DNA of 23,314 nt, taken from contig DASZMJ010000113.1 of NCBI GenBank assembly GCA_035551935.1, positions 1-23,314 of the forward strand. The letters are read 5' to 3'. Below are positions 6,492-14,044 of the stretch, piece by piece; position 1 is the first letter of the stretch, and the number at the start of each line of letters is the position of its first letter. Below the pieces are notes generated by a model. It was not told the origin of the DNA, made no database searches, and saw only the letters and a program-made list of their open reading frames with translations. The position numbers and the translations under genes are program-made. Source of the DNA: DASZMJ01 sp035551935 (GTDB taxonomy: Bacteria > Planctomycetota > Planctomycetia > Isosphaerales > Isosphaeraceae).

Positions 6492-7277
6492 ATGGGGCGG
6501 ATCAAGGAATTGCTGGCGAAGGGGGAGGTCGTCCGGCTCTTCGGCCTGGGCCAGTTGCTGGCGCCGAAGCTGGTCGAGATCGTCGGGGCGCATGGGGGCT
6601 TCGACGGCCTCTGGCTCGACCTGGAGCACGCCGGGTTGACGATGAAGGACGTCGAGGTCGCGACCCTGGCGGCGCGTGCCGTCGGGCTCGACCACTTCGT
6701 CCGGTTGCCGGCCACCGACTACGCGCAGGTGATGCGGGTGCTCGAGGCCGGCGCCGGCGGGGTGATGGTGAGCATGGTCCGCGACGCCGACGGGGCCGAG
6801 CAGGCGGTCCGCTGGGCGAAGTTCTGGCCCAGGGGCGAGCGCGGGCTCAACGGCGGCAACCGCGACGGCCGGTTCGGCCTGACGCCGCTGCCGGAGTATG
6901 TCCAGAAGGCCAATGCCGAGACGTTCGTCGGCATCCAGATCGAGACGGCCGGCGCGATCGCCGCCGTCGAGCAAATCGCGGCGGTGCCGGACGTGGACCT
7001 CGTCTTCGTCGGCCCGGCCGACATCAGCCAGGTGCTGGGCGTGCCAGGCCAGTTCGAGCACCCGAAGTGCCTGGAGACGATCGAGCGGATCGCCGAGGCC
7101 TGCGCGCGGGCGGGCAAGCCGTGGGGGATCGTGCCGCGGGGCCCGGAGTACGCGGCACGGATGGAGCGCTGGGGCTGCCGGATGTTCGTCCTGGGGTTCG
7201 ACATCCACGCCTTCCACGCCGGCATCCGCGCCGCCAAGGAGCGTTACGGGCGATTCTTCGGCGAGTCGGCCGGCTGA
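6492..7277 (+). CDS. HpcH/HpaI-family aldolase (2-keto-3-deoxy-sugar acid type)
   Basis: 261 residues, normal family length (about 255-270). Class II, divalent-metal aldolases that cleave 2-keto-3-deoxy acids to pyruvate (or tartronate semialdehyde) and an aldehyde. All key residues of the HpaI/GarL type are seen: His46 in 'WLDLEHAG', Arg71 in 'FVRLPATD', Gln149 and metal ligand Glu151 in 'VGIQIETAGAI', and metal ligand Asp177 in 'VFVGPADIS'; 'EAGAGGVMVSMV' and 'GLNGGNRDG' also fit. The frame is open far upstream, but the ATG at 6492 follows GGGGAGG and begins the conserved domain, while a TATACT lies at 6445-6450. The 3' end overlaps the convergent gene by 34 bases. Substrate unknown; a 2-dehydro-3-deoxyglucarate-type substrate is only a guess. 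Confidence 0.92.
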   Translation: MGRIKELLAKGEVVRLFGLGQLLAPKLVEIVGAHGGFDGLWLDLEHAGLTMKDVEVATLAARAVGLDHFVRLPATDYAQVMRVLEAGAGGVMVSMVRDADGAEQAVRWAKFWPRGERGLNGGNRDGRFGLTPLPEYVQKANAETFVGIQIETAGAIAAVEQIAAVPDVDLVFVGPADISQVLGVPGQFEHPKCLETIERIAEACARAGKPWGIVPRGPEYAARMERWGCRMFVLGFDIHAFHAGIRAAKERYGRFFGESAG

Positions 7278-8725
7278 GTCGTCGGCGCGAGCTGGTTGAA
7301 CTGGTTGATCCGGGCCTGCTCCAGCGACTCGAGGACGCCGTCCTGGACGCGGCGGCGGAGGATCGACCGGAGCGCGACCGGCGTGTCGCGGTCGATCCAG
7401 CGATGGGCCGAGTCGACCAGGCCGCGCTGGCCTTGCGACTTGGCGACGGCGCCGAGGGCCTTGACGCGGTGGACCTCGTCGGGATAGAGGACGATGCTGG
7501 CGCGGGCGTCGTCGAACCGTCCCGAGGAGATCAGGCTGTCGATCAGGACGCCTGTCAGCGTGATCCGCGGGTCGGTCGTCGGGATCGAGGCGACGGCGCG
7601 GGCGGCCTCGGCGTAGGACCGGGTGGCGTCGTCGCGGAGGTTGGCCCGCGACTGCGACTCGGCGATCTTGAGGAAGGCGTCGGTCCGGATCTCGGGGCGG
7701 AGGACCAGCCGCGCGACCTGGAGGCCACGGGGGTAGTCGCCGGCGGCGGCGGCGCGGCCGGCGACGGCGTCGAGCGCCTGGTCGTGCCAGCCGATCGTGT
7801 CGATCCGGCGGCCATGCTCGGCGGCGCGGGCCAGGGCCTTGTCGGCCTCGTCCGACAACGCCGGTTCGCCCCTCGGGCGGGTCGGCGAGGGGGGCGGGAG
7901 GCGATAGGCCTCGCCGGCGACCTGCACGGCGCCCAGGGCCTGGCTCTCGACGGTCCGCGCCAGCATCTCGCCGCGGAAGTTGGGGTTGCCGATCCGGCCG
8001 GCCAGGTCGGCGGCCAGGTCCCACTCGCGCCGGGCGCGGTGGATCCAGGTCAGCCGCTCGTTCAGCGGCATCGGCGGGGCGACGTCGTAGGTCGAGTTGC
8101 CGATGCCGGGAGGGATCATCCCCCGGGTCATCTCGCGCTCGCCCAGGCTCAGCAACGTCTGGACGACACCGATGAGCCGGACGTCGCGCACCGTCGGCAA
8201 CGGCTCGACCCGGGCGGCGCGGCCGGCCTCGTCGAGGGCGTCGTGGGCGTCCTCGAACTCATAGGTCAGGATCTTGGCGCGGGCGGCCCGCTCCAGGGCC
8301 AGCGACCGCTCGCCCGGCTGGGCGATCCGGCGGGCCTGCTCCATCAGGGCCGCGTCGGCCGCCGTCATCTGCTCCGGGGTCATGTTGACCCCCGACTGGA
8401 GCGGCGGCCACTGGTCATACGCGCCCCGCCCGCCCCGCGGCATCGTCGCGGTGCCGCGGCCTGAGCCGAGCTCGCGGGTCCCGGCCGCGCTCTGGAGGCC
8501 GGTGCCGGTCGTGCCCAGGCCCGAGCCCGACTGGAAGCCGGTGCCGGTCGTGCCCAGGCCCGAGCCCGACTGCGTCCCCGTGCCGGTGCCCGAACCGCTG
8601 CCCGAGGCCGCACCGGCCCCGGTCTGCTGCGCCGTTGCGGGCGCCGGCCACGCCGACGCCAGGCCCAGCCCGACCGCCAAGGCCAGGGCCGCCTCGATCC
8701 GCCCGGATTCGCGTCCGCGTGCCAT
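7244..8725 (-). CDS. Secreted helical-repeat (TPR-like) protein with Gly/Ser/Thr linker, unknown function
   Basis: 493 residues from the preferred start. Residues 1-33 are a signal peptide ('MARGRESGR', hydrophobic 'ALALAVGLGLASAW', cleavage near ATAQQ). Next is a low-complexity linker of G, S, T and Q (about 34-85), encoded by a 39-bp tandem repeat. The rest is mostly amphipathic helices with TPR/SEL1-like spacing, for example 'ALDAVAGRAAAAGDYPRGLQVARLVL' and 'DAFLKIAESQSRANLRDDATRSYAEAARAVA', typical of protein-protein interaction scaffolds. An upstream in-frame ATG at 8833 would bury the signal peptide; the ATG at 8725 has AGGA nine bases before it. The TAA stop lies inside the 3' end of the convergent aldolase gene. 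No enzyme motif seen. Confidence 0.78.
   Translation of the reverse strand: MARGRESGRIEAALALAVGLGLASAWPAPATAQQTGAGAASGSGSGTGTGTQSGSGLGTTGTGFQSGSGLGTTGTGLQSAAGTRELGSGRGTATMPRGGRGAYDQWPPLQSGVNMTPEQMTAADAALMEQARRIAQPGERSLALERAARAKILTYEFEDAHDALDEAGRAARVEPLPTVRDVRLIGVVQTLLSLGEREMTRGMIPPGIGNSTYDVAPPMPLNERLTWIHRARREWDLAADLAGRIGNPNFRGEMLARTVESQALGAVQVAGEAYRLPPPSPTRPRGEPALSDEADKALARAAEHGRRIDTIGWHDQALDAVAGRAAAAGDYPRGLQVARLVLRPEIRTDAFLKIAESQSRANLRDDATRSYAEAARAVASIPTTDPRITLTGVLIDSLISSGRFDDARASIVLYPDEVHRVKALGAVAKSQGQRGLVDSAHRWIDRDTPVALRSILRRRVQDGVLESLEQARINQFNQLAPTTQPADSPKNRP
8492..8569 (-). repeat. Two-copy 39-bp tandem repeat in coding sequence
   Basis: Units 8492-8530 and 8531-8569 differ by a single base; a degenerate third unit follows to about 8596. 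Being 39 bp (13 codons), copy changes keep the frame. It encodes the repeated linker peptide 'GSGLGTTGTG(F/L)QS' just after the signal peptide of the secreted protein. Confidence 0.85.
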
Positions 8726-8863
8726 CGGTGTGGGTCCTATCGAAGTGCGGGCCGCCAAAACCGGCCCGGCTCGGTCGATCGGTGCGGGAGGCCCGCCGGC
8801 GGCCGACGGGGGCCCGGCCGGACGTTTCCTCATCTGTTATCTTTCCCCGCGAATGCCCCCCCG

Positions 8864-10171
8864 TCAAGCCGTCGAGTCGCCGCCGAAGACCCGCCGCGAG
8901 TTCTCCAGCAGCAATCGACGCGCCACGTCCAGCGCCCGGTCGGCCGACCAACCCCGCCCCCGCAGGCCCGACTCGGCCAGAACTTCCGCGAGGATGCGGC
9001 GATACATGGTGAACTTGGGCAGCACGAATTCGAGCTTGTACGCGTCGGAGTAGTACCCCAGCAGCTTCGTCTTCGGCACCGCCTCGAGCCGCGCCCGGAG
9101 GTCGGCGGCGATGTAGCTCGGGACGTTCGAGTACCACCAGTGACCGTGCGGCAGCACGTTCGGGAAGATCCACGAATACGCCACCAGTTCCGCCCCCGCG
9201 TCGGGCGAGAGGGTCGAGACGGGGAATGTCACCGAGGCGAAGTGGTTGAACACATCCTTGTAATCATACAGGCTCACGCGACGATCGAACAAGTCGCGGC
9301 CGCCGACGACGCCGGCCGGGTAGATGCCGCGGATCGGGCCGATCATGAGGTCGAACGGCAACCGGAACTGGGCGCAGAACTCGGCGATCGTCCAGAAGAC
9401 GAGCCGCCGGACCTCCAGGTGCTCGTCGGGCCGCATCTCCAGGCCGTGCAGGGCCCTCCGCAAGGGCGTGACCGCCCGCTTCGGCGCCGCCGGGGCGGGG
9501 ACGAAGTCCGGCGGCAGGCTGATCGCGCACGCCCGAGCGCCCCGCTCGGTGAAGCGCTCGAACAGCTTGCCGATCGCCAGCAGCAGGGTCGGATAGTCGT
9601 CCACGTCCACGTCCGTCGCCGCCTTCAGGCGCGCCACCGTGCTCGGCTCGTGCAGCCTCAAGACGAGGTCGTCCGTCCGCAAGCAGGGGATGTACCGCGA
9701 CGTGTCCCACCCCTCCAGGGGGTCGTCGAACTCATTCGTCAGGACCACCGCCTCCAGCTTCGAGCGGCCCCAGACCGCCTCGTCCCACGCGCCGCCGTCG
9801 CCGCCGCGGTCGGCCCGGTCGTATAAAGGATCGATATTCGACGGATGGATTCGATCGTGGGGAAAGTCGTGGAAGGTGCGGGCGATGTCGAGGAGCCAGG
9901 AATACTGGACGGTGTTGTCGAGACGGTCGAGGAAGCCGGCGAGGTTGCGGGCGCGGTCGCGGGAGTCGAGGCCGGGGGCGACGAGGTCGGCGGGCATCCC
10001 CGAGGCGTGGGCGAGTTCGGTATAGTAGTGGTATCCGAGGATCTCGTCGAAGTTCCGCGCCGCGGGGCGGAGGGGGTCGATGTGCGAGTGGGGGTCGAAG
10101 ATCGGCCAGCGGGCCATCTCCTCGAACAGCTCTCGGGCGGCGGGGTCGTGGGGCCGGTTCGCGTCGGTCAT
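8864..10171 (-). CDS. Uronate (glucuronate) isomerase-like amidohydrolase-superfamily protein
   Basis: 435 residues, a little shorter than UxaC (about 470). UxaC interconverts D-glucuronate/D-fructuronate and D-galacturonate/D-tagaturonate. Seen: 'WPIFDPHSHIDP' (His28, His30; the strand-1 HxH that opens the amidohydrolase barrel, 'CHLSP' in true UxaC), 'RYIPCLRTDDLV', and a C-terminal 'LLGYYSDAYKLEFVLPKFTMYRRIL' plus 'LDVARRLLLENSRRVFG', which parallel the C-terminus of UxaC. The motifs are divergent, so it belongs to a UxaC-related branch common in planctomycetes rather than a proven uronate isomerase. The start has the strong ribosome site GGAGGGAGGA 9 bases upstream. It diverges from the CoaB-like gene, 71 bases apart. 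Confidence 0.82.
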   Translation of the reverse strand: MTDANRPHDPAARELFEEMARWPIFDPHSHIDPLRPAARNFDEILGYHYYTELAHASGMPADLVAPGLDSRDRARNLAGFLDRLDNTVQYSWLLDIARTFHDFPHDRIHPSNIDPLYDRADRGGDGGAWDEAVWGRSKLEAVVLTNEFDDPLEGWDTSRYIPCLRTDDLVLRLHEPSTVARLKAATDVDVDDYPTLLLAIGKLFERFTERGARACAISLPPDFVPAPAAPKRAVTPLRRALHGLEMRPDEHLEVRRLVFWTIAEFCAQFRLPFDLMIGPIRGIYPAGVVGGRDLFDRRVSLYDYKDVFNHFASVTFPVSTLSPDAGAELVAYSWIFPNVLPHGHWWYSNVPSYIAADLRARLEAVPKTKLLGYYSDAYKLEFVLPKFTMYRRILAEVLAESGLRGRGWSADRALDVARRLLLENSRRVFGGDSTA

Positions 10172-10242
10172 GGCTCGCGTCCTCCCTCCGGGCCCAGGCT
10201 AACGGGCGAGGAGCTTGGCCGCAAGTCGATGGGGCCGGCGGC

Positions 10243-10989
10243 ATGAACGTGGTCGTGACGGGCGGGGGCACGATCGCGGCGATCGACGACGTGCGGCATA
10301 TCGCCAACGTCTCGACCGGGCGGCTCTCGGCGGCGATCACCGAGGCCGCGCTGGCGCGGGGGGCGACGGTCCGGCACATCCACGCCCCGTCGGCGTTGCT
10401 CCCGTTCGTCCGCCACGCCCGGTTCGACCTCCAGGCCCCCGACCCCGCCGCCGAGCACGATCGCCTCGACCGCCTCCGTTCGCGCTGGCTCGCGGTCCGC
10501 GACCGGCTCGCGCTCGTCCCCCTGCTCTGCGGCGACGTCGCCGACTACGCCGCGACCCTCGAGGCCACCCTCCGCGACCATCCCCCCGACCTGGTCTTCC
10601 TGGCGATGGCCGTCGGCGACTTCGAGCCCGTGTCGCGATTCCCGGGCAAGATCGAGACCCCTTCGGGCTCGCTGACCCTTTCCTTCCGCCCGACTCAAAA
10701 AGTCATCCGCAAGGTCCGCGACTGGGCGCCGGACGCCTATCTCGTCGGCTTCAAGCTCCTGTCCGGGGTCCCGGAATCGACCTTGATCGCGACGGCCCTC
10801 CAGGCGTGCCGGGCGAATCGGGCCGACCTGACCGTCGCCAACGACCTCGACTCCCTCCGCGCCGGTCGCCACACGATCCACCTCGTCCGCCCCGACCACC
10901 CCGTCGAGACCTGCTCCGGCGCCGAGGTCGCCGAGTGGCTCGTCGACCGCTGCTTCTCCTGGGCCTCGGAACGTGCCGGCCGCGAGTAA
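10243..10989 (+). CDS. Stand-alone CoaB-like (phosphopantothenoylcysteine synthetase domain) protein
   Basis: 248 residues matching only the CoaB half of the bifunctional Dfp/CoaBC protein; the CoaC flavodoxin-like decarboxylase half is absent. CoaB joins cysteine to 4'-phosphopantothenate using CTP. Seen: 'VVVTGGGTIAAIDDVRHIANVSTGRL' (nucleotide-binding start of CoaB), 'AMAVGDFEPV' (cf. AAVADY), 'KIETPSG', 'FRPTQKVI' (cf. PTPKI), 'YLVGFK' and 'VANDL'. The Lys of 'KI' (CTP contact) is kept, but the second Lys of CoaB's usual KIKK is not, and 'LVGFK' replaces 'VGFAAET', so activity is uncertain. It could be a type II-like monofunctional CoaB or a repurposed paralog. A BIME-like repeat follows its stop. 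Confidence 0.82.
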   Translation: MNVVVTGGGTIAAIDDVRHIANVSTGRLSAAITEAALARGATVRHIHAPSALLPFVRHARFDLQAPDPAAEHDRLDRLRSRWLAVRDRLALVPLLCGDVADYAATLEATLRDHPPDLVFLAMAVGDFEPVSRFPGKIETPSGSLTLSFRPTQKVIRKVRDWAPDAYLVGFKLLSGVPESTLIATALQACRANRADLTVANDLDSLRAGRHTIHLVRPDHPVETCSGAEVAEWLVDRCFSWASERAGRE

Positions 10990-11023
10990 GATGGGGCCCT
11001 CGCTTCCGCTTCGGGTTCATCCC

Positions 11024-11091
11024 CGTAGGGTCCGCTCTTGCGGACCTCTTCCATTGGTCCGAGGAAGAGGTCCGCAAGAGCGGACCCTACG
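11024..11091. repeat. BIME-like pair of inverted REP elements (copy 2)
   Basis: Perfect 29-bp inverted repeat (11024-11052 and 11063-11091) around a 10-base loop. Each arm is GTAG plus hairpin GGTCCGC-TCTT-GCGGACC, then TCTTCC. It is nearly identical to 1306-1374; the loop base changes (TACT to TCTT) are matched by complementary changes in the other arm. It lies between the CoaB-like gene and the PVC-type dehydrogenase gene. Confidence 0.75.
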
Positions 11092-11200
11092 AAGGCGGAA
11101 CGCGCCCCGTGTCCTCGTCATGGCGACCGGGTCGCGGAGGCGTTAGACTCCAAGGTCCTCGGGCGACTTCTGCGCAGGATCCATGCGACCGGAGGATGCG

Positions 11201-14011
11201 ATGCGACGAGCCGTCGGGATAGGGTGCGCGGTCCTGCTCCTTACGACAACCGCGAGGGCGGAGTGGCCGAGGTCGAAGGACGAGCGGATCAAGGTGCTCG
11301 AGTTCGCGCGCGAGCCGGCGATCGTGACGCCGACGGGGATTGCGGTGGACGCGAAGGGGCGGGTCTTCGCGATCGAGAGCCACACGCACTTCCGTCCCAA
11401 GGACTACGCCGGCCCCCCCGCCGACCGCATCCGCCGCTTCGAGGACACCGACGGCGACGGCAAGGCCGACAAGATCACCACGGCCTTCGAGGGGACTCGG
11501 CACACGATGGCGTTGGCCTTCGACCGCGACGGCTCGATGCTCGTGGCCACGCGCCGCGAGGTCTTCCGCCTCCGCGACAAGGACGACGACGGCACCTTCG
11601 AGACCAGGGCCACCCTCGCCACGCTCGACACCCCCGGCGACTACCCGCACAACGGCCTCTCCGGCTTCGCGATCGACTTCCGCCGCAACATCTACTTCGG
11701 CCTCGGCGAGAACCTCGGCGCCCAGTACAAGCTCCAGGGCGCCGACGGCACCACCCTCGCCGGCGGCGGCGAGGGGGGCAACATCTACCGGATCGGCCCC
11801 GATGGCAAGGGCCTCATCCGCGTCGCCACCGGCTTCTGGAACCCCTTCCACATGGCCTTCGACGCCTTCGGCCGCCTCTTCGCCGTCGACAACGACCCCG
11901 ACTCCCGCCCCCCCTGCCGACTGTTGCACATCGTCCAGGGCGGAGACTACGGCTACCGCTTCCGCAACGGCCGCAAAGGTCTTCATCCCTTCACTGCCTG
12001 GAACGGCGAATTGCCCGGCACCTTGCCCATGGTCGCCGGCACCGGCGAGGCGCCGTCGGGGATCGTGTCGTACGAGTCGATCGTGTTCCCGAAGGGATTC
12101 TTCGGCACGCTGCTTGTGACCTCGTGGGGCGATCATCGGGTCGAGCGCTTCAAGCTCGCGCCCCGGGGGGCCTCGTTCCGCTCGACGGCCGAGCCGATCG
12201 TCACCGGCGGCGAGGACTTCCGGCCGGTCGGCATCGCCGTCACTCCCGGCGGCTCGCTTTTCGTTAGCGACTGGGTGGACAAGGCCTACGAAGTCCACGG
12301 TAAGGGGCGGATCTGGCAGGTCGGCTTGGCTCAAGAGGAGCGAGGGGCGATTCGAATCGGGACTCGACTCGATGAGGAGCGTTTCCTTCGCGAATTCTCG
12401 GTCAAGGATGATAAGCAGATCTCACTTCGCAGGCTGCTCAGGTACGTTGCCAAACCCAGGGATCGCTCGAAGCTCCTCATGGGCTTGCTCGCTTCGAGCA
12501 ACCCCGACGCAAGCCTCGACGTATTTGCACGCGACCCCTCGACCGACGTCCGCGCCCTCGCCGTCCGGGAGTTGCCGACAAACCTCCTGAACCTGAAGGA
12601 GATCGCCGCGAAGGACGACTCGGCCGAGGTCCGCGCCGAGGCGTTGCGGCGGCTGGCGACGCCCGATGCGAAAGATCTGCTATTGAAAGCGCTTGAAAGC
12701 GACGATCCGTTCATCCAGCAGGCGGCGCGCGAGGGGCTGTTGCACTCGTCGAACGTCGCCGATCGACTCCAGTGGATCGAAAAGGCGAACCCGTCGCAGC
12801 GGGTCGGCCTGCTGCTGACGCTTCGGGCGGCGGGCGACCCGAAGGCGGAGGCGATCCTCCCGAAGGCGATGGCCGACCCGGACCCGGACGTGCGGTTCCT
12901 GGCGATCGAGTGGGTCGGCGAGGAGAGGCTGGCGAGGTACCGCGACGACCTCGTCAAGACCCTGGCCTCGGGGGCGAGCACGCGGCTCCTGTTCGAGTCG
13001 GTCCTGGCGGCATTGGAGCGGATCGACGTGGGGGTCAAGGAGTTCCACCAGGAATTCGCGGGCGAGGAGTACGTCGCGAAGGTCCTGCTCGACCCGAAGA
13101 TGCCCGCCAACGTCCGCCGCCGCGCCCTCCGCATGCTCCGGCCCGACCACCCCGCGTTGACATTGGATCGTTTGAAGATATGGATCGATGACGATCAACT
13201 CGGCCTCCGCCTCGAGGCCGTCCGCACGCTCCGCGACGGCGCCCTCGCCGACCGCACCCCCCTGCTCTCCCGGATCGCCCGCGACGAGACGATGCCCGTC
13301 GGCGTCCGCGCCGAGGCGATCGTCGGCCTCACGGGCGACGACGACGCGACCCGCAAGCTCCTCCTCGACCTCGCCGCCGGCCCCGAGCCGACCTTGCGGC
13401 GCGAGGCCCTCCGCTCGCTCCGCGGCGCGACGTTGACCGCCGATCGGCGCTCGCGACTCGCCGACGCCGCGAAGGGGGACGACGACGCGACCCAGCTCCT
13501 CGCGATGCTCGACGGCCACGCCGATCCACTTCGTCGCCCGGCGAACACCGACCTCGACGCCTGGCTCAAGCTCGTCGCCGGCCCCGGCGACCCGGCCGCG
13601 GGCGGGCGCATCTTCTTCCACCCGAGGGGGGCCGGCTGCTATCGCTGCCACCAGGTCGACGGCCGCGGCGGCCGGCTCGGCCCGGACCTCTCCGAGACCG
13701 GCCGCGCCCTGACCTTGCCCCGGCTCGTCCAGTCCATCCTCGAGCCCAGCCGCGAGGTCGCGCCCCGGTTCGTCTCGTGGCTCGTCGAGAAGAACGACGG
13801 CACCACCCTCACCGGCGCCCTGATCGACGAGTCCCCCCTCGGCGACCAGACCTATGCCACCCGCGAGGGCAAGGCCGTCATCCTCCCCGCCGCCGACGTC
13901 GCCGCCCGCAAAGCGCTTCCCACCTCCATCATGCCCGACGACCTCGCCCGCACCCTCACCCCCCGCGAGCTCCGCGACCTGATCGCCTTCCTGCGGCGGC
14001 CTCGCGAATGA
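11201..14011 (+). CDS. PVC-type membrane-bound dehydrogenase / cytochrome c fusion (beta-propeller + HEAT + heme domain)
   Basis: 936 residues, in the usual size range of this planctomycete family. A signal peptide (1-20, cleavage near TARA) sends it outside the cytoplasm. Residues about 25-395 are a sorbosone-dehydrogenase-like beta-propeller ('TPTGIAVDAKGRVFAIES', 'GGNIYRIGPDGKGLIRVATGFWNPFHMAFD', 'GGDYGYRFR'). About 400-790 are helical HEAT-like repeats ('DPDVRFLAIEWVGEERLA' and similar). The C-terminus is a cytochrome c domain with CYRCH (Cys813, Cys816, His817) and 'GGRLGPDLSETG', the PVC heme-binding signature, ending 'LTPRELRDLIAFLRR'. Such proteins are thought to oxidise sugars or polyol-like substrates and pass electrons to heme, but substrates are unproven. 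The ATG at 11201 has GGAGG five bases before it; an upstream ATG at 11183 is less well placed. Confidence 0.95.
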   Translation: MRRAVGIGCAVLLLTTTARAEWPRSKDERIKVLEFAREPAIVTPTGIAVDAKGRVFAIESHTHFRPKDYAGPPADRIRRFEDTDGDGKADKITTAFEGTRHTMALAFDRDGSMLVATRREVFRLRDKDDDGTFETRATLATLDTPGDYPHNGLSGFAIDFRRNIYFGLGENLGAQYKLQGADGTTLAGGGEGGNIYRIGPDGKGLIRVATGFWNPFHMAFDAFGRLFAVDNDPDSRPPCRLLHIVQGGDYGYRFRNGRKGLHPFTAWNGELPGTLPMVAGTGEAPSGIVSYESIVFPKGFFGTLLVTSWGDHRVERFKLAPRGASFRSTAEPIVTGGEDFRPVGIAVTPGGSLFVSDWVDKAYEVHGKGRIWQVGLAQEERGAIRIGTRLDEERFLREFSVKDDKQISLRRLLRYVAKPRDRSKLLMGLLASSNPDASLDVFARDPSTDVRALAVRELPTNLLNLKEIAAKDDSAEVRAEALRRLATPDAKDLLLKALESDDPFIQQAAREGLLHSSNVADRLQWIEKANPSQRVGLLLTLRAAGDPKAEAILPKAMADPDPDVRFLAIEWVGEERLARYRDDLVKTLASGASTRLLFESVLAALERIDVGVKEFHQEFAGEEYVAKVLLDPKMPANVRRRALRMLRPDHPALTLDRLKIWIDDDQLGLRLEAVRTLRDGALADRTPLLSRIARDETMPVGVRAEAIVGLTGDDDATRKLLLDLAAGPEPTLRREALRSLRGATLTADRRSRLADAAKGDDDATQLLAMLDGHADPLRRPANTDLDAWLKLVAGPGDPAAGGRIFFHPRGAGCYRCHQVDGRGGRLGPDLSETGRALTLPRLVQSILEPSREVAPRFVSWLVEKNDGTTLTGALIDESPLGDQTYATREGKAVILPAADVAARKALPTSIMPDDLARTLTPRELRDLIAFLRRPRE

Positions 14012-14044
14012 ACCGCCGCCCGGAGCCGACGGGGCAGACGCCAT

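Noticed and set aside
8836..8867. Promoter TTGACG ... GATAAC for the secreted repeat protein
   Set aside because: The spacer is 20 bases, too long for a normal sigma70 promoter, and TTGACG overlaps the stop region of the upstream gene.
6492..10171. A single sugar-acid catabolic operon (aldolase, uronate isomerase)
   Set aside because: The genes are on opposite strands with an unrelated secreted protein between them; co-function is not supported by the layout.
12680..14044. 454-residue minus-strand frame opposite the PVC dehydrogenase
   Set aside because: Shadow frame in GC-rich DNA; the plus strand carries the heme motif and HEAT repeats.
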